DNA of 64,000 bases from NCBI GenBank assembly GCA_015179045.1, contig WHUZ01000028.1:310001-374000 (forward strand), written 5' to 3'. The stretch's first letter is position 1. Every line of letters begins with the position of its first letter. The notes beneath the pieces were generated by a model. It searched no databases. It saw only the letters and a program-made list of their open reading frames with translations, and was not told where the DNA came from. The stretch comes from Kalaharituber pfeilii (Eukaryota > Ascomycota > Pezizomycetes > Pezizales > Pezizaceae). Position numbers and translations under genes: made by a program. Positions 55,418 through 64,000 of this stretch are shown here, piece after piece.

Positions 55418-56152
55418 ATAACCCCGCTTGTAGCACTTGGCCATGGCAGGGTCCCTGGGCAAGCCCTCATAGCCCGGAGACAGGCTAAACTAACTCTCTA
55501 CGTACATGGCCCCCACGCGCCGTCGCCCCCGTTCTCCTAGCTTCTGGAACTTGACCCCAGCGAAGAAATTCTCCAAAACGTCATACTCCTCCCCATTCTC
55601 CGCCTTTCTCTTCCAATTCTTTTCCATGTCGCCCCACCTCTCAAAGCCTTCTGGACGGTTCTTCTGGTTTCTGCATCGGAAAGCGAGGTGCTCCCCGGTT
55701 TGCACCTCCCCGCACCTGCACTTATCCGACTCAGCCGCCCTATCCTCTTCAACCACACTGCACACCTCCCTCTCTCCAGGCGCAAGGCAGTGAAATTGGA
55801 TACTGCTATCCTATTCCACTCCATGACCTTTCCTCCTCCAAAACCCTCCACTTCTCTCTTCTCCTTCCTCCACGCCTTCACCCTCTGGCGCACCCCACTT
55901 CCGGTGGCCACCTCCTTCCCCTGCATCACCGTCCCCTTCTTCGCCCACTCATCCGCCTTCTCATTGCCTGCGATTCCGATGTGAGCTTTTACCCACAACA
56001 GTTTCGCATCCCCCCCCTTCCTCTTTCTTCTCGCCACTGCATTCACCACCCTTCTCACATCCTCCGTCTTTCCCTTTCCCTCCTTGCCTGCCTTCTGAAT
56101 CGCCATGACAGCAGCTTCAGAGTCTAAGCAAACCAGGACCGGTACCTCCTCC
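55386..56152 (-). mobile_element. 5'-truncated family A LINE
   Basis: Poly-T (55386-55410), then the complement of the family A 3' UTR, hairpin and distal ORF2. On the minus strand it reads VPVLVCLDSEAAVMAIQKAG, WVKAHIGIAGNEKADEWAKKG, and after a frame change CRCGEVQTGEHLAFRC. It ends at ggaggaggtacc (56152). No TSD is seen: the satellite stands on one side and unrelated DNA on the other. Confidence 0.88.
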
Positions 56153-57130
56153 ATAGATTGTTGGTTGGACGCAACGTCAGGGGGTGCACTGTGATCTCGC
56201 CGTAGGTGAATTATCGCAGGGAGCATATGTAAAGTCGTTATCCGATTGGCCAGCAACACAATATTCGTCACACTTCATAGGACAATCCTTCATTGCAAAA
56301 GCATGGACCGTGGAATGCGGTTACGAGACTACCCTCCTGTAGTTTTTTTCCCCACTTCTACGTGCAACAATATTGGAGCAATCATCTAAGACAGCCTTCT
56401 GCTAAGATCGGGCTGCTGATCGCATGTTCTGAGAGTCGTTTGCTTTTAATATAATTTAATTTATCATTTGTGTGTGTCATACAACTCGCTAGTCTGGCCG
56501 CTTACCGACCGCGGGAGCTTATGCAATGAGACTATCTGCACTAGTTCTTGGATGTCGCACCGACGTATGTGCTATGGCAATAGCCTGGAATACATAAGCA
56601 AGGGGTTCTTGACTTCTAAAATTCGCCAAGTTTTGTAAGAAAAAGACTGGAGGGTAGGTTTTAAGCCTAATGCAATCGCTCTGACGGAGATTTTATGACG
56701 CTCATTTACCAGTGCCAGGTCGGTGAAATTCAAGGAGATGTCGAGTTGGGAGTAGAGAACTGATCTGTACATAAGTGAATTGCCAACCTGGGCACTATTA
56801 CTCTACAACCCAAGCCGTCAACATATGTAGTAGTACATAATTATCCCGTGCGGTTCGCGAGACATATACAACAACTCAACCAAAAATGCACAATTCTTAG
56901 AAAAAGATTTGGATTCTCCAATGGGCACTCATGGGGCCTACTGATGCTCTGTAATGTTTCACCTATTGGTTTTTTTTTCCGACGTATTGAAAATGGTGCG
57001 GAGGGGGGGCTCGGCTGCATGTTCCCCAACGCCATGGGATAAGCAAGGTGGGAATTTATAGTTCACGTTCTACAGAGCTAATGCATAAGATTAAGCGAGT
57101 GATGACGCAATGCGCCGCACCGGAGGTGAG
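56153..57130. other. Unassigned
   Basis: Short frames only (56572-56772 minus, 56841-57035 minus). No gene supported. Confidence 0.4.
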
Positions 57131-57135
57131 CGGAG

Positions 57136-57143
57136 TATAAAAG
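57136..57143 (+). promoter_or_regulatory. Strong TATA box
   Basis: TATAAAAG, 77 bp before the ATG at 57213. Confidence 0.5.
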
Positions 57144-57212
57144 GCAGCAAGGCCGTGATTTTCAATTTGCAAGCATACTTTTGTGGGCGTTGATACGTGA
57201 CGGGTAGCAAAC

Positions 57213-57712
57213 ATGGTATCCCTACTCCCTCCGCATGTAGCGATATCCAACGACAAGAAGTTACAGGTGGGTGCACTACCACCTGGCGCCCCTTCTTGTC
57301 TCTGATCCTCTCTTCTCCTCCCTCTCAGCAGCAATCGCGCGTATCCCTAGCCCCTCACAACCCTTTGCCCCTCTACCTGTACAGCCCCACGCGGCGAGAA
57401 ATCTCAAGGCTGATGGCGATCGTGCGTTTCCCCGTCTGGTTTAGTGTTCACCCCGCCGCTCTGCGCTTCCAGCTGTTGCTTTGCCGGTTACTTTTGGGGG
57501 GTATATCTATCCGCTCTTCTTACTTAACGCTTGATCCACTGACGTCACGTCTTATGGCTAGCCTCTATAGATTCCCTGTAGCAGTTCACAATTACGTCAC
57601 TCGGAGCAGGACAGCTCTGGGACGCCATTCCCTCATTGTACGGTGGCACATGCAACCTCAATTTTTATTCCACCATCCCCGAGCCCTAGATTGTCAGCCA
57701 GACAAGGAATAA
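57213..57712 (+). CDS. Hypothetical two-exon gene
   Basis: Proposed exon 1 is 57213-57266 (MVSLLPPHVAISNDKKLQ). A 62-bp intron (GTGGGT … CTCTCAG) follows, then exon 2 57329-57712 in the same frame to TAA, about 145 residues. A consensus TATA box precedes it. The product has no recognised domain; it is rich in leucine, arginine and serine (EISRLMAIVRFPVWF). Without expression data, the intron is supported only by the frame and splice signals. It may also be a chance frame behind a real promoter for a noncoding RNA. Confidence 0.35.
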
Positions 57713-57715
57713 ATT

Positions 57716-58845
57716 TCAACACAACTGCCTTCTAACCCACGATCTTTCCAATCGAACGCGAGCTAGGAATATATATGAAGGACTATTGGTTTACCCTGGT
57801 CCCGGGGTGTTAAGAGCCGCTCATCCGAAGAGAACATAAGCCAGGGTCCCTCTGTTTTTACACAAAGTGGTAACAAAGTGTTTGGCTTCAATCCCTCCTC
57901 TATACAATCAAGGAACAATGGCACAATTCATTTCTCATAATAGGGAGATATATCGTTCACACCCGGAGCTGGTTGGCACACGAGACCAAATCCGATACTG
58001 CCGGACATTCCCGAAAGTCCTTGGACAAAAAATGGTCGACATGATCGACTCGAGGCCTGCTATGGAACTGGCTGTACTGTATATTATGGGAGTTCATGGA
58101 TGGGAAATGACTCAGGCCTATTGGAGAAACCAGAGACTCAACTTACGCTGTGAAGACGTAAAATCCAATCCGAAACGGGGGCTCAAGAGAGACCAGATAT
58201 TCGTAAGAATGCAGGGTGAACATAAAGGATGGCATCTGGAATTTGAGAGTTAACATGAAAAATGGAATTGAGAAGCCGCCAAATGGAAAAATTACAAAAT
58301 GGAGGCCAGCGAGGTTTTTCGGTTACGAATCTGCGAACAGATGAGCGTCCGATTGGAGAATGGGATTGCGAGAGTGGTGCCCAATTAAATGGCCCGAGCA
58401 GCTAGGGGATAACATACACCGAGATGGGATTTTGAAAGAAGGCATACAAGCAAGATTCAAAGTGATTGAGCAAAGCCCTGGCATGGCAACTCGACTCGTC
58501 AGAGGCAGATACCTGACGACAGGACGAAGTCACTAAGTCCAGTCTTGAACGACAATCGCGCGAAAGACCTCAAGGAGGGCAGCAAGGGAGTGTGCATTCT
58601 GAATACCAATTTACGGAAAACCAGAGCCCCAGTGGCGACAAGAGGTCGGGAGAGAACTTGCTAAAAAGCAAAATATATACAATATGGTAGGATTCAGTGG
58701 ACGTTACGTCAGGACAAGCTCGATCCATGTGGGTGATTATCCACAGTCATGGAAGGTATATTATGGAGGAGAGGGGGTCGCTATTTCAGTGCATCTGCCG
58801 GAGCAATGGGTTCTCGAGATTGTTGCTAGGGGCGCTGTGGTTGAG
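57716..58845. other. Unassigned, with one weak ORF
   Basis: An ATG at 57918 (MAQFISHNREIYRSHPELVG) opens a 111-codon frame to 58253 with no known domain; a TATA-like tatatat lies near 57770. It may be a small gene or the end of a larger one (confidence about 0.35). The remainder holds nothing recognised. Confidence 0.35.
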
Positions 58846-58920
58846 GGAAGGTAACCTTTTTTTTTGTATTATTTCACGTAACCCCGTTTGCAGCTGTTCG
58901 CCATGGCGGGGCGGAAGGTA
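58846..58920 (-). mobile_element. Type A hairpin/poly-A mini-retroposon with altered stem
   Basis: TSD ggaaggta at 58846-58853 and 58913-58920. On the minus strand the arms are CCCCG … CGGGG, still paired although both differ from the usual CCCTGC/GCGGGG. Confidence 0.8.
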
Positions 58921-59216
58921 GGATTAAGGGGAGTGCAGCGGATTAGATGAGAAGGATTGTGAGGGTTGGAGGTATGGATGCATATTTATAAATGGGTTTG
59001 TGTGATCGTCATTAAATTTACTGATTAGATGTGATGCTAAGCTACATGAAGCAAGTATGTACGACCAACATCCGATTAAAAGCAAAACCCTAAATCAAGT
59101 ATTATCCCTGTTTCCCACTAACAAACTTTTTTCATCTTTTCAAGTCCTTTGGTTTTTCCCCTATTTCATTACCCCGCAAGCAGCCTTGCTGTTGCCTTAC
59201 TTTTTCCCTTAGGAAA
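58921..59216. other. Intergenic, 3' side of the 334-residue gene
   Basis: No gene. T-rich sequence (59100-59160) on the minus side could carry the 3' UTR. Confidence 0.4.
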
Positions 59217-60221
59217 CTACAAACTCCCAGCTGCTCCTCCTTCTCCACCCTGTCCCGCATTCGAGCCAGCGGCTTGACAGACCCTACACTCCATGACCCC
59301 ATAGCACCCCGGGCACTTGTGCTCCCCCGGATTATAAGCAATCACGGTCGCGCCCTGGAACCTCCCGGGACCCTCGTTACCATTTCCCGACTTGGAGCTG
59401 GAACCAAAGAGTTTGAAATTGGACTTCTTCTTGCTTTCAGGAGAAGGGGTAGTCGAGGGAGGAAGGACCTGGGGAGGTGGACTGGTGATGCCTTCCATGA
59501 GCCAGTCGTCGCACTTGGGGAGGGTGTGCGAGGATGCAGACGTGGCCGTGGGGACGAGATTGTGCATCCTGTTGGTGCTGGGGCCGGCCATGAGGTGGGA
59601 GTCCAAGAGAGCGTCATCGGTGTCGAGGATTTCTCTTTCCTTGCCCTTTCCTTTCCCGCTCTGATGTGCTACACCCGTCAACATTGCGGTATCCCTAGCA
59701 TTCCGAACTTTTTTTGCAGCCGCGAGAGGTGCAGTGCGAGACCCCTTCGCCCCGAAGCCTTCCATTGCAACACCCATGATGCCACTCCACCTGGTCACTC
59801 TCTTGACTTGACCCTCTTTCTTGGCCTTCCCAGTCCCGGCCCTAGCGTCCTGCACCTCGACACGCTCTTCCGCAGGGAAGAAATTCTGCTCTAGCAACGC
59901 CGCTTCCTCCTCGGGCGTCAACGCCAACGCCATGCTCGCGGACCCGGAGCCTGCAGACACGGCTCCCTGCAGTGCTTGCATTTCGGTGGTTCCACCGCCC
60001 GCGCCCATTGACCCTGAAATCATGGGAGTCATGGATGCAGAGATTGAGGTTCTGGTGGCTGCGGGGCGCAGGAGGCGAGTCATGGGTCTTTTGAAGAGAC
60101 GCCGGACTTTGCCGGCGAGGTGGTGAACATGGAATTTGAATTTTCTCTTGGGGCGGGCTGGGGCAGGAGCGTTCTGGGGGGCCGTGGCAGGCACGAGATG
60201 GGGGTCAGTAGGAAGAGACAT
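59217..60221 (-). CDS. Conserved-looking protein of unknown function with a CxxC…CxxC tail
   Basis: A 334-residue single-exon frame from the ATG at 60221; the frame upstream opens with TTG only. The N-terminus is proline/alanine-rich and then strongly basic (PKRKFKFHVHHLAGKVRRLF). The middle is low-complexity, Ala/Ser/Gly-rich, with short clusters such as TPEEEAALLEQNFFPAEERV and lysine patches (KKEGQVKRVTRWSGIMG). The C-terminus has HKCPGCYGVMECRVC (near residue 310), a likely zinc-binding pair. Codon use and the long clean frame support a real gene. The basic patches suggest a nuclear or nucleic-acid-associated role, which is only inference. A TATA-like element on the minus strand lies near 60500. 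Confidence 0.7.
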   Translation of the reverse strand: MSLPTDPHLVPATAPQNAPAPARPKRKFKFHVHHLAGKVRRLFKRPMTRLLRPAATRTSISASMTPMISGSMGAGGGTTEMQALQGAVSAGSGSASMALALTPEEEAALLEQNFFPAEERVEVQDARAGTGKAKKEGQVKRVTRWSGIMGVAMEGFGAKGSRTAPLAAAKKVRNARDTAMLTGVAHQSGKGKGKEREILDTDDALLDSHLMAGPSTNRMHNLVPTATSASSHTLPKCDDWLMEGITSPPPQVLPPSTTPSPESKKKSNFKLFGSSSKSGNGNEGPGRFQGATVIAYNPGEHKCPGCYGVMECRVCQAAGSNAGQGGEGGAAGSL

Positions 60222-61492
60222 TATCAATGGGGCTTGTAGTGAGAGTCGTAGTAGTGAGTGTAAGGTGAAGATTCTTCACACAAAATTGACAATGCTGCAG
60301 AAGTGTAGGTAAAGGGATAGAGGTAGTGAGAACAAATATCTCTAGCACTGGATGTTGACAGTGACCTGCCGAGGGTGATGCTGGCGTTACACGAGGCTAT
60401 CGTTGTTGCTGTGCGGCGACAGAGAACTTCAAGAGTGAGGAGTTTTTGTGGTGATACGGCTGTGCAGTGTGTTGTGGTTTGTGCGAGGGCCAAGGAATAT
60501 ATACAAAGGCCTTACGTAAGGCTATACGTGCCCACAGAACATAAGAACCATGAGGAAAAAAATTCTAGTGCCAAGATTGGCGAGCACAGAGTAAGTAATC
60601 TCGCACACATACTAATTCTGCTGGTCAGAAGACTGTACAGAGAAAAGGGCATATTATATATATACGAACCAAAGTTTACATGTCAAACAAGGCTTTTAAG
60701 TACCAGGTATTTCATGTCCTAGCACCAGGAAGACAAAATCTTAACTTCCCAGGTTATGAAGTTCTCTACCTCGTGAACACGGACACGCAAAATACATCTC
60801 GACAACAAATCTCAATACCTGCCTTCGCCCCACTCTCGGACTGGGGTTTGCCCTCCCGCCTCCCTCCCCCACCCACACACACACACACACACAACATAAC
60901 CACCGTCACCAACGCAACCTTTATGCACATTTATCTCCACCTCTTAGTGCTTCAATTATCCTACATGGTGGATTGCTATCTTATCCTACCGACTTGTATT
61001 TGTTCTGGGAGAAGTTGAAAATCTGGTGAGTGTCCAATCCTATTGACTGAACTCGTGCAGACGGACGGAATATGGGAGAAAGAGACAAGGGTTTTTACTA
61101 TGCTGTATATTGGGGGGGGAGGGGACAGGGAATACAGAAGAACCTCTCATATTGGATATCGTCAAGGCAGCTGTGAAATAGTTGATGATTGTAGCTTGAC
61201 CAAAAGGACATTACCTGGCTAAGTTGGAAGGAAGCCACTTGTCTCTCCAAGGCGTGTAGAAAACTTAATAATGCTTCGAGTTCACTGTCAGTTTGCATTG
61301 TAGGAGCAGTTTGTATAACAATACAGTCTCATCTATACTATAAATATCTGCTTCTGCACCACTCCTAAGTTTTGGATGTAATACTTGTAGGTAGCTCTCA
61401 TATACTAAGCGTTTGTTTATGGCGATATCCAGTTATGACAGGGACAAATTGCTAGTAATATCCCTGTACGCGCTGCCCGAACAGGCTATCCA
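60222..61492. other. Promoter side of the 334-residue gene and unassigned DNA
   Basis: Includes a (CA)n microsatellite at 60873-60893 and no supported gene. Confidence 0.45.
60873..60893 (+). repeat. (CA)n microsatellite
   Basis: About ten CA dinucleotides after a C-rich stretch. Confidence 0.8.
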
Positions 61493-61731
61493 TCCACGGA
61501 GACAAAGACAAACTGGTGGAGATACTGGAATGGGCGCGTAAAGAGTAGGACGGAGACAAACTGGCGGAGACTGGAATGGGCGAGTAAAGAGTAGGATATT
61601 TCATGTGCAATTTTCTCCTATTTCCTTGTGATAAACTTTACATGTACCTAAAACCCTCGCCATAGCCTACTAGGCGGCACGCGAGTAATGAAATGAAAAA
61701 AAAAAAAAAAAAAAAAAAAGGCTATCAATCC
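61493..61731 (+). mobile_element. 5'-truncated family B LINE (213 bp)
   Basis: TSD aggctatccatcc / aggctatcaatcc (61493-61505, 61719-61731). It codes for the last residues of ORF2 (GDKDKLVEILEWARKE), with a partial tandem duplication of that segment, then CCTCGCC…GCGAGTAATGA and poly-A. Confidence 0.88.
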
Positions 61732-61897
61732 AATAACCCCAAATATCTAATACTCACCATGGTCCCAAACTCGGGAGAAGACCTAGTATCAAATGGCGGC
61801 TAGTATCCAGTACGCAAGGATCCAATGAGAGGTTCTTCTGTAGAATGGTGGATTGCGGTTTGAGTTTGTATGAGAGTCCAGGTTCATCACTGACGCT

Positions 61898-61976
61898 TTG
61901 TAGAGGTATTTATTTTTTATTTTTTAATCTCATTACTCGCGTGCCGCCCTAGGGGCTATGGCGAGGTTGTAGAGGT
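61898..61976 (-). mobile_element. Type B hairpin/poly-A mini-retroposon
   Basis: TSD ttgtagaggt at 61898-61907 and 61967-61976. A T/A tail, then the complement of a perfect CCTCGCC…GGCG.CACGCGAG hairpin. The body starts at the hairpin base. Confidence 0.88.
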
Positions 61977-62169
61977 GTTGATGAGGAGTCGGATGGTGAG
62001 TTAATTGATACGGGGGGGGATGGATACTTGGGTACCAGGTTGAGAATCCAGGACTTGCAGGAGAGATGTACAATCAGCAAATATCTGCAGTACCAAATGC
62101 GAGGGAAGGATGCGTGTATTCGCTAGATGACCGTGTAAGATAACATATAAATAGCTAGAGCTAGTGTAT

Positions 62170-62474
62170 AGAGAAAAAGAAATTTTTTTTTTTTTTTTAT
62201 ATCATTACTCGCATGCCGCCTGTTAGGCTATGGCGAGGTGTTTTTTAGTTACATGTGAAATTATATAAGAGAGAGAGTAGATAGGAAAAAGGAAAAATAA
62301 GCCGTCATTCTTGTCCTGCCCATTCCAGTATCTCCGCGATGTTTGTTCCCTTCTCCGGCTTTCTCAATCCGCCGGCTCCGCCTTCCAGTTTGTCCTTCCA
62401 TGGCTGGCACTCGTTGGCTATGTGTGCAAAGTTCTCCGGTCCCTTCCCGCACCACCGGCATAGAGAAAAAGAAA
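62170..62474 (-). mobile_element. 5'-truncated family B LINE (275 bp)
   Basis: A 15-bp TSD atagagaaaaagaaa (62170-62184, 62460-62474). On the minus strand it codes CRWCGKGPENFAHIANECQP and ends ILEWAGQE, followed by the 3' UTR, a perfect hairpin and poly-A. Confidence 0.92.
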
Positions 62475-62600
62475 GGAAGTAAATGTAGTACTCAAGATAC
62501 AAGTTCCCGCTGGAACTAAACTATCCCCTCTTCAGCCCACCATCAAACACCCCGCCATTCCTCACAAAAACAAACCGCTGAGCTCTTTCCACTCTCACTC

Positions 62601-63322
62601 CTACCCTCCCCTGCACATGCTACCCGCGTGCCCATCTCCCGCAAATGGACCCATCCCGCCGACACTCATCAGCCTACTCAATCCCATCTTCCTCCTCTCG
62701 ACCACCCTTTGCAGAAACGCCACGCGCCTCTGGTGCTCCGCGTACTCCACCTCCTCCTTCTGGTGCATCCACATAAAGTACAGCCACACCTTCTGCGGGA
62801 TGTTGCCTCCGACACGGGTTTCCATTGCGTCTGCGGTACGCCGGTTGCGGGCGTCGCGGATGCGGAGAGAGGTTAGTTTGAGAGATGCGGATTTGAGATC
62901 GTCCTATACATGAAATCACAGAGTCAGATTGGGGGTATATGGATGCGGGGGGGGGGTGCAGGGGAAGGCACCAAAGCATCATCGAGCTTCAGCTTGGCGG
63001 ACAGCAGAACCTCATGTTTGAACTCGTAACTGTGTCCACTCTGCATCCACCCCAGCTGCATGTCAATCTCGAGGTCGATGCTGTGTAGCTTGTTGAGGTT
63101 CGTCACGGTCTCAGACTGTTGCTGCTCAGCGGCAGCGGCCGCCGACTCGGTGGGGATGTCAAAATCGGAGTCGTAGTCGGACTCGGAGGGAGTTGAGGTT
63201 GCAGCTTGTTCGTCGCTGAGCAGGCTGGGATCGAGGTGGGGGTCTATGGTGTGGGGAGGAGGATGGAGACTGCAGGCCGGAGAGAAGTAGGAAAAGGCCT
63301 GAGCGGAGTCGTGGGCAGACAT
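62601..63322 (-). CDS. Two-exon protein of unknown function
   Basis: Exon 1 62972-63322 (117 codons) and exon 2 62601-62903 (101 codons with stop) join in phase 0 across a 68-bp intron (GTGCCT … TATAG), giving 217 residues. The N-terminal third is low-complexity and acidic (STPSESDYDSDFDIPTE, then poly-Ala/Gln). The rest is a helical, charged segment: LHSIDLEIDMQLGWMQSGHS, KLKLDDALDDLKSASLKLT, RNRRTADAMETRVGGNIPQK, VWLYFMWMHQKEEVEYAEHQ. The look is that of a small conserved adaptor or coiled-coil subunit; I do not recognise the family. A family B LINE sits about 130 bp beyond its stop. Confidence 0.65.
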
Positions 63323-64000
63323 TCGCTAGGCTGGGGGGTGGGCAGGAGGGTTGGAGGTGGTGCGCAGTGGATCAGAACCAATCGATTGTACTAATGCGTC
63401 GATTGTGTGCAGGTATCAGATATGTGCACTTGATTCCCACGTTTATGCCGCGAATGAGAGGGACGGAAAAAATCCTGTCGACAAACAGGGCCGGGTGGGG
63501 TGCACATTCGCGGCCGTGCCAAGCTTATATAGTACTAGCGGGCCGCCCTCTTGTTTACCGCACATCCCCCGACCGAACGCAACAGAACATCGTACACAAC
63601 CCACGTCCGTCTGGAAACCGCTGCACATGTGGAAGGGGATTCTGGAACCGCAGGTCCTGCGCACAATTGCTGTTCACAAGTGGTCAAATCGCGCCGGCAA
63701 CGGTGGCCCCGTGGCGGGTTTCCCAGCCAGCGTGAGGGGGCTGCAACACGGGTCGCGGTCACGTGCAGCGCTGCAGAACAGAGGCCTCTATTGGGATGGT
63801 TATTGAAACAGGTATATCGCAGCGTCGTGTTGGATGAAAGGACCTGGCATAGTCTGACATGTATTTTAGCGTGTTACGGGGTATATCCATCGTTACGTAT
63901 CAACTACGAGGGCATCTCGGTGCTAGCGAACGCTGACGAAGGCAGCATTACAAACAAACCCCACCCCCACTCGCCAACAGGATACAGACATTCTTCCCAA
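63323..64000. other. Promoter region of the minus-strand gene; otherwise unassigned
   Basis: Plus-strand frames at 63351-63806 and 63367-63735 overlap each other without recognisable content. No further gene is seen to the window edge. Confidence 0.4.

Noticed and set aside
60224..60493. Upstream ORF ending 2 nt before the 334-residue gene
   Set aside because: It begins with TTG and not ATG, and has no recognisable content; treated as 5' leader.

Overview
The window looks like a TE-rich chromosome segment of a filamentous ascomycete (Pezizomycotina). The signs are 50-75 bp introns with GTATGT/GTAAGT donors and CTGAC-type branch sites, a fungal N-domain/NACHT/ankyrin NOD-like receptor, a DUF4360-type secreted protein, a hydrophobin-like protein, a decayed DUF3716-like gene and Tad-like non-LTR retrotransposons with CCHC gag and RNase H. 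The species cannot be named from this sequence. I see no rRNA or tRNA gene, no CRISPR array and no bacterial operon.

Layout. 1-6.5 kb: gene-poor, with a LINE relic, a two-exon hydrophobin-like gene (4075-4424, minus) and short retroposon insertions. 6.5-10.55 kb: a hAT DNA transposon (6522-10553) whose transposase is broken by one 5'-truncated LINE and three tiny hairpin/poly-A retroposons; another LINE fragment replaces its right terminus. 11.2-16.9 kb: mostly unassigned. 16.9-21.4 kb: a five-exon NLR gene of 1420 codons with about 19 very similar 34-residue ankyrin repeats. 22.7-29.9 kb: a full-length but mutated LINE (family A) with perfect 14-bp target-site duplications (TSDs). 31.3-32.1 kb: a Tc1/mariner-type MITE. 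34.1-34.7 kb: a three-exon gene for a small secreted eight-cysteine protein. 35.8-36.6 and 40.0-40.8 kb: two copies of a decayed TA-flanked transposon with 58-bp terminal inverted repeats (TIRs). 37.5-38.5 kb: an almost pure A+T block; with the neighbouring 38.5-39.9 kb it holds a decayed DUF3716-like gene split by a solo LTR and by a hAT deletion derivative. 42.2-44.2 and 47.6-50.7 kb: nested family B LINE copies. 45.95-46.58 kb: DUF4360 protein. 51.7-53.25 kb: coiled-coil protein with 150-bp internal repeats. 54.3-55.4 kb: a ~180-bp satellite array cut by a LINE. 59.2-60.2 and 62.6-63.3 kb: two conserved-looking genes of unknown function on the minus strand.

The most unusual material is a set of very short retroposons. 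About nine copies (type A) and several more (type B) consist only of the terminal 3' hairpin of a LINE family (roughly 35-45 nt) plus poly-A, usually flanked by TSDs of 6-14 bp. Most begin at the base of the hairpin, not at random points. Two families with unrelated 3' sequences share the same layout (hairpin, short linker, poly-A), and their full-length members also share a similar 5' terminus. I read these as minimal LINE-mobilised hairpin retroposons, or as products of a structure-dependent reverse-transcription stop. Host genes show little sign of working together; the common theme is secreted or surface proteins plus one self/non-self receptor-type gene in a transposon-dense neighbourhood.
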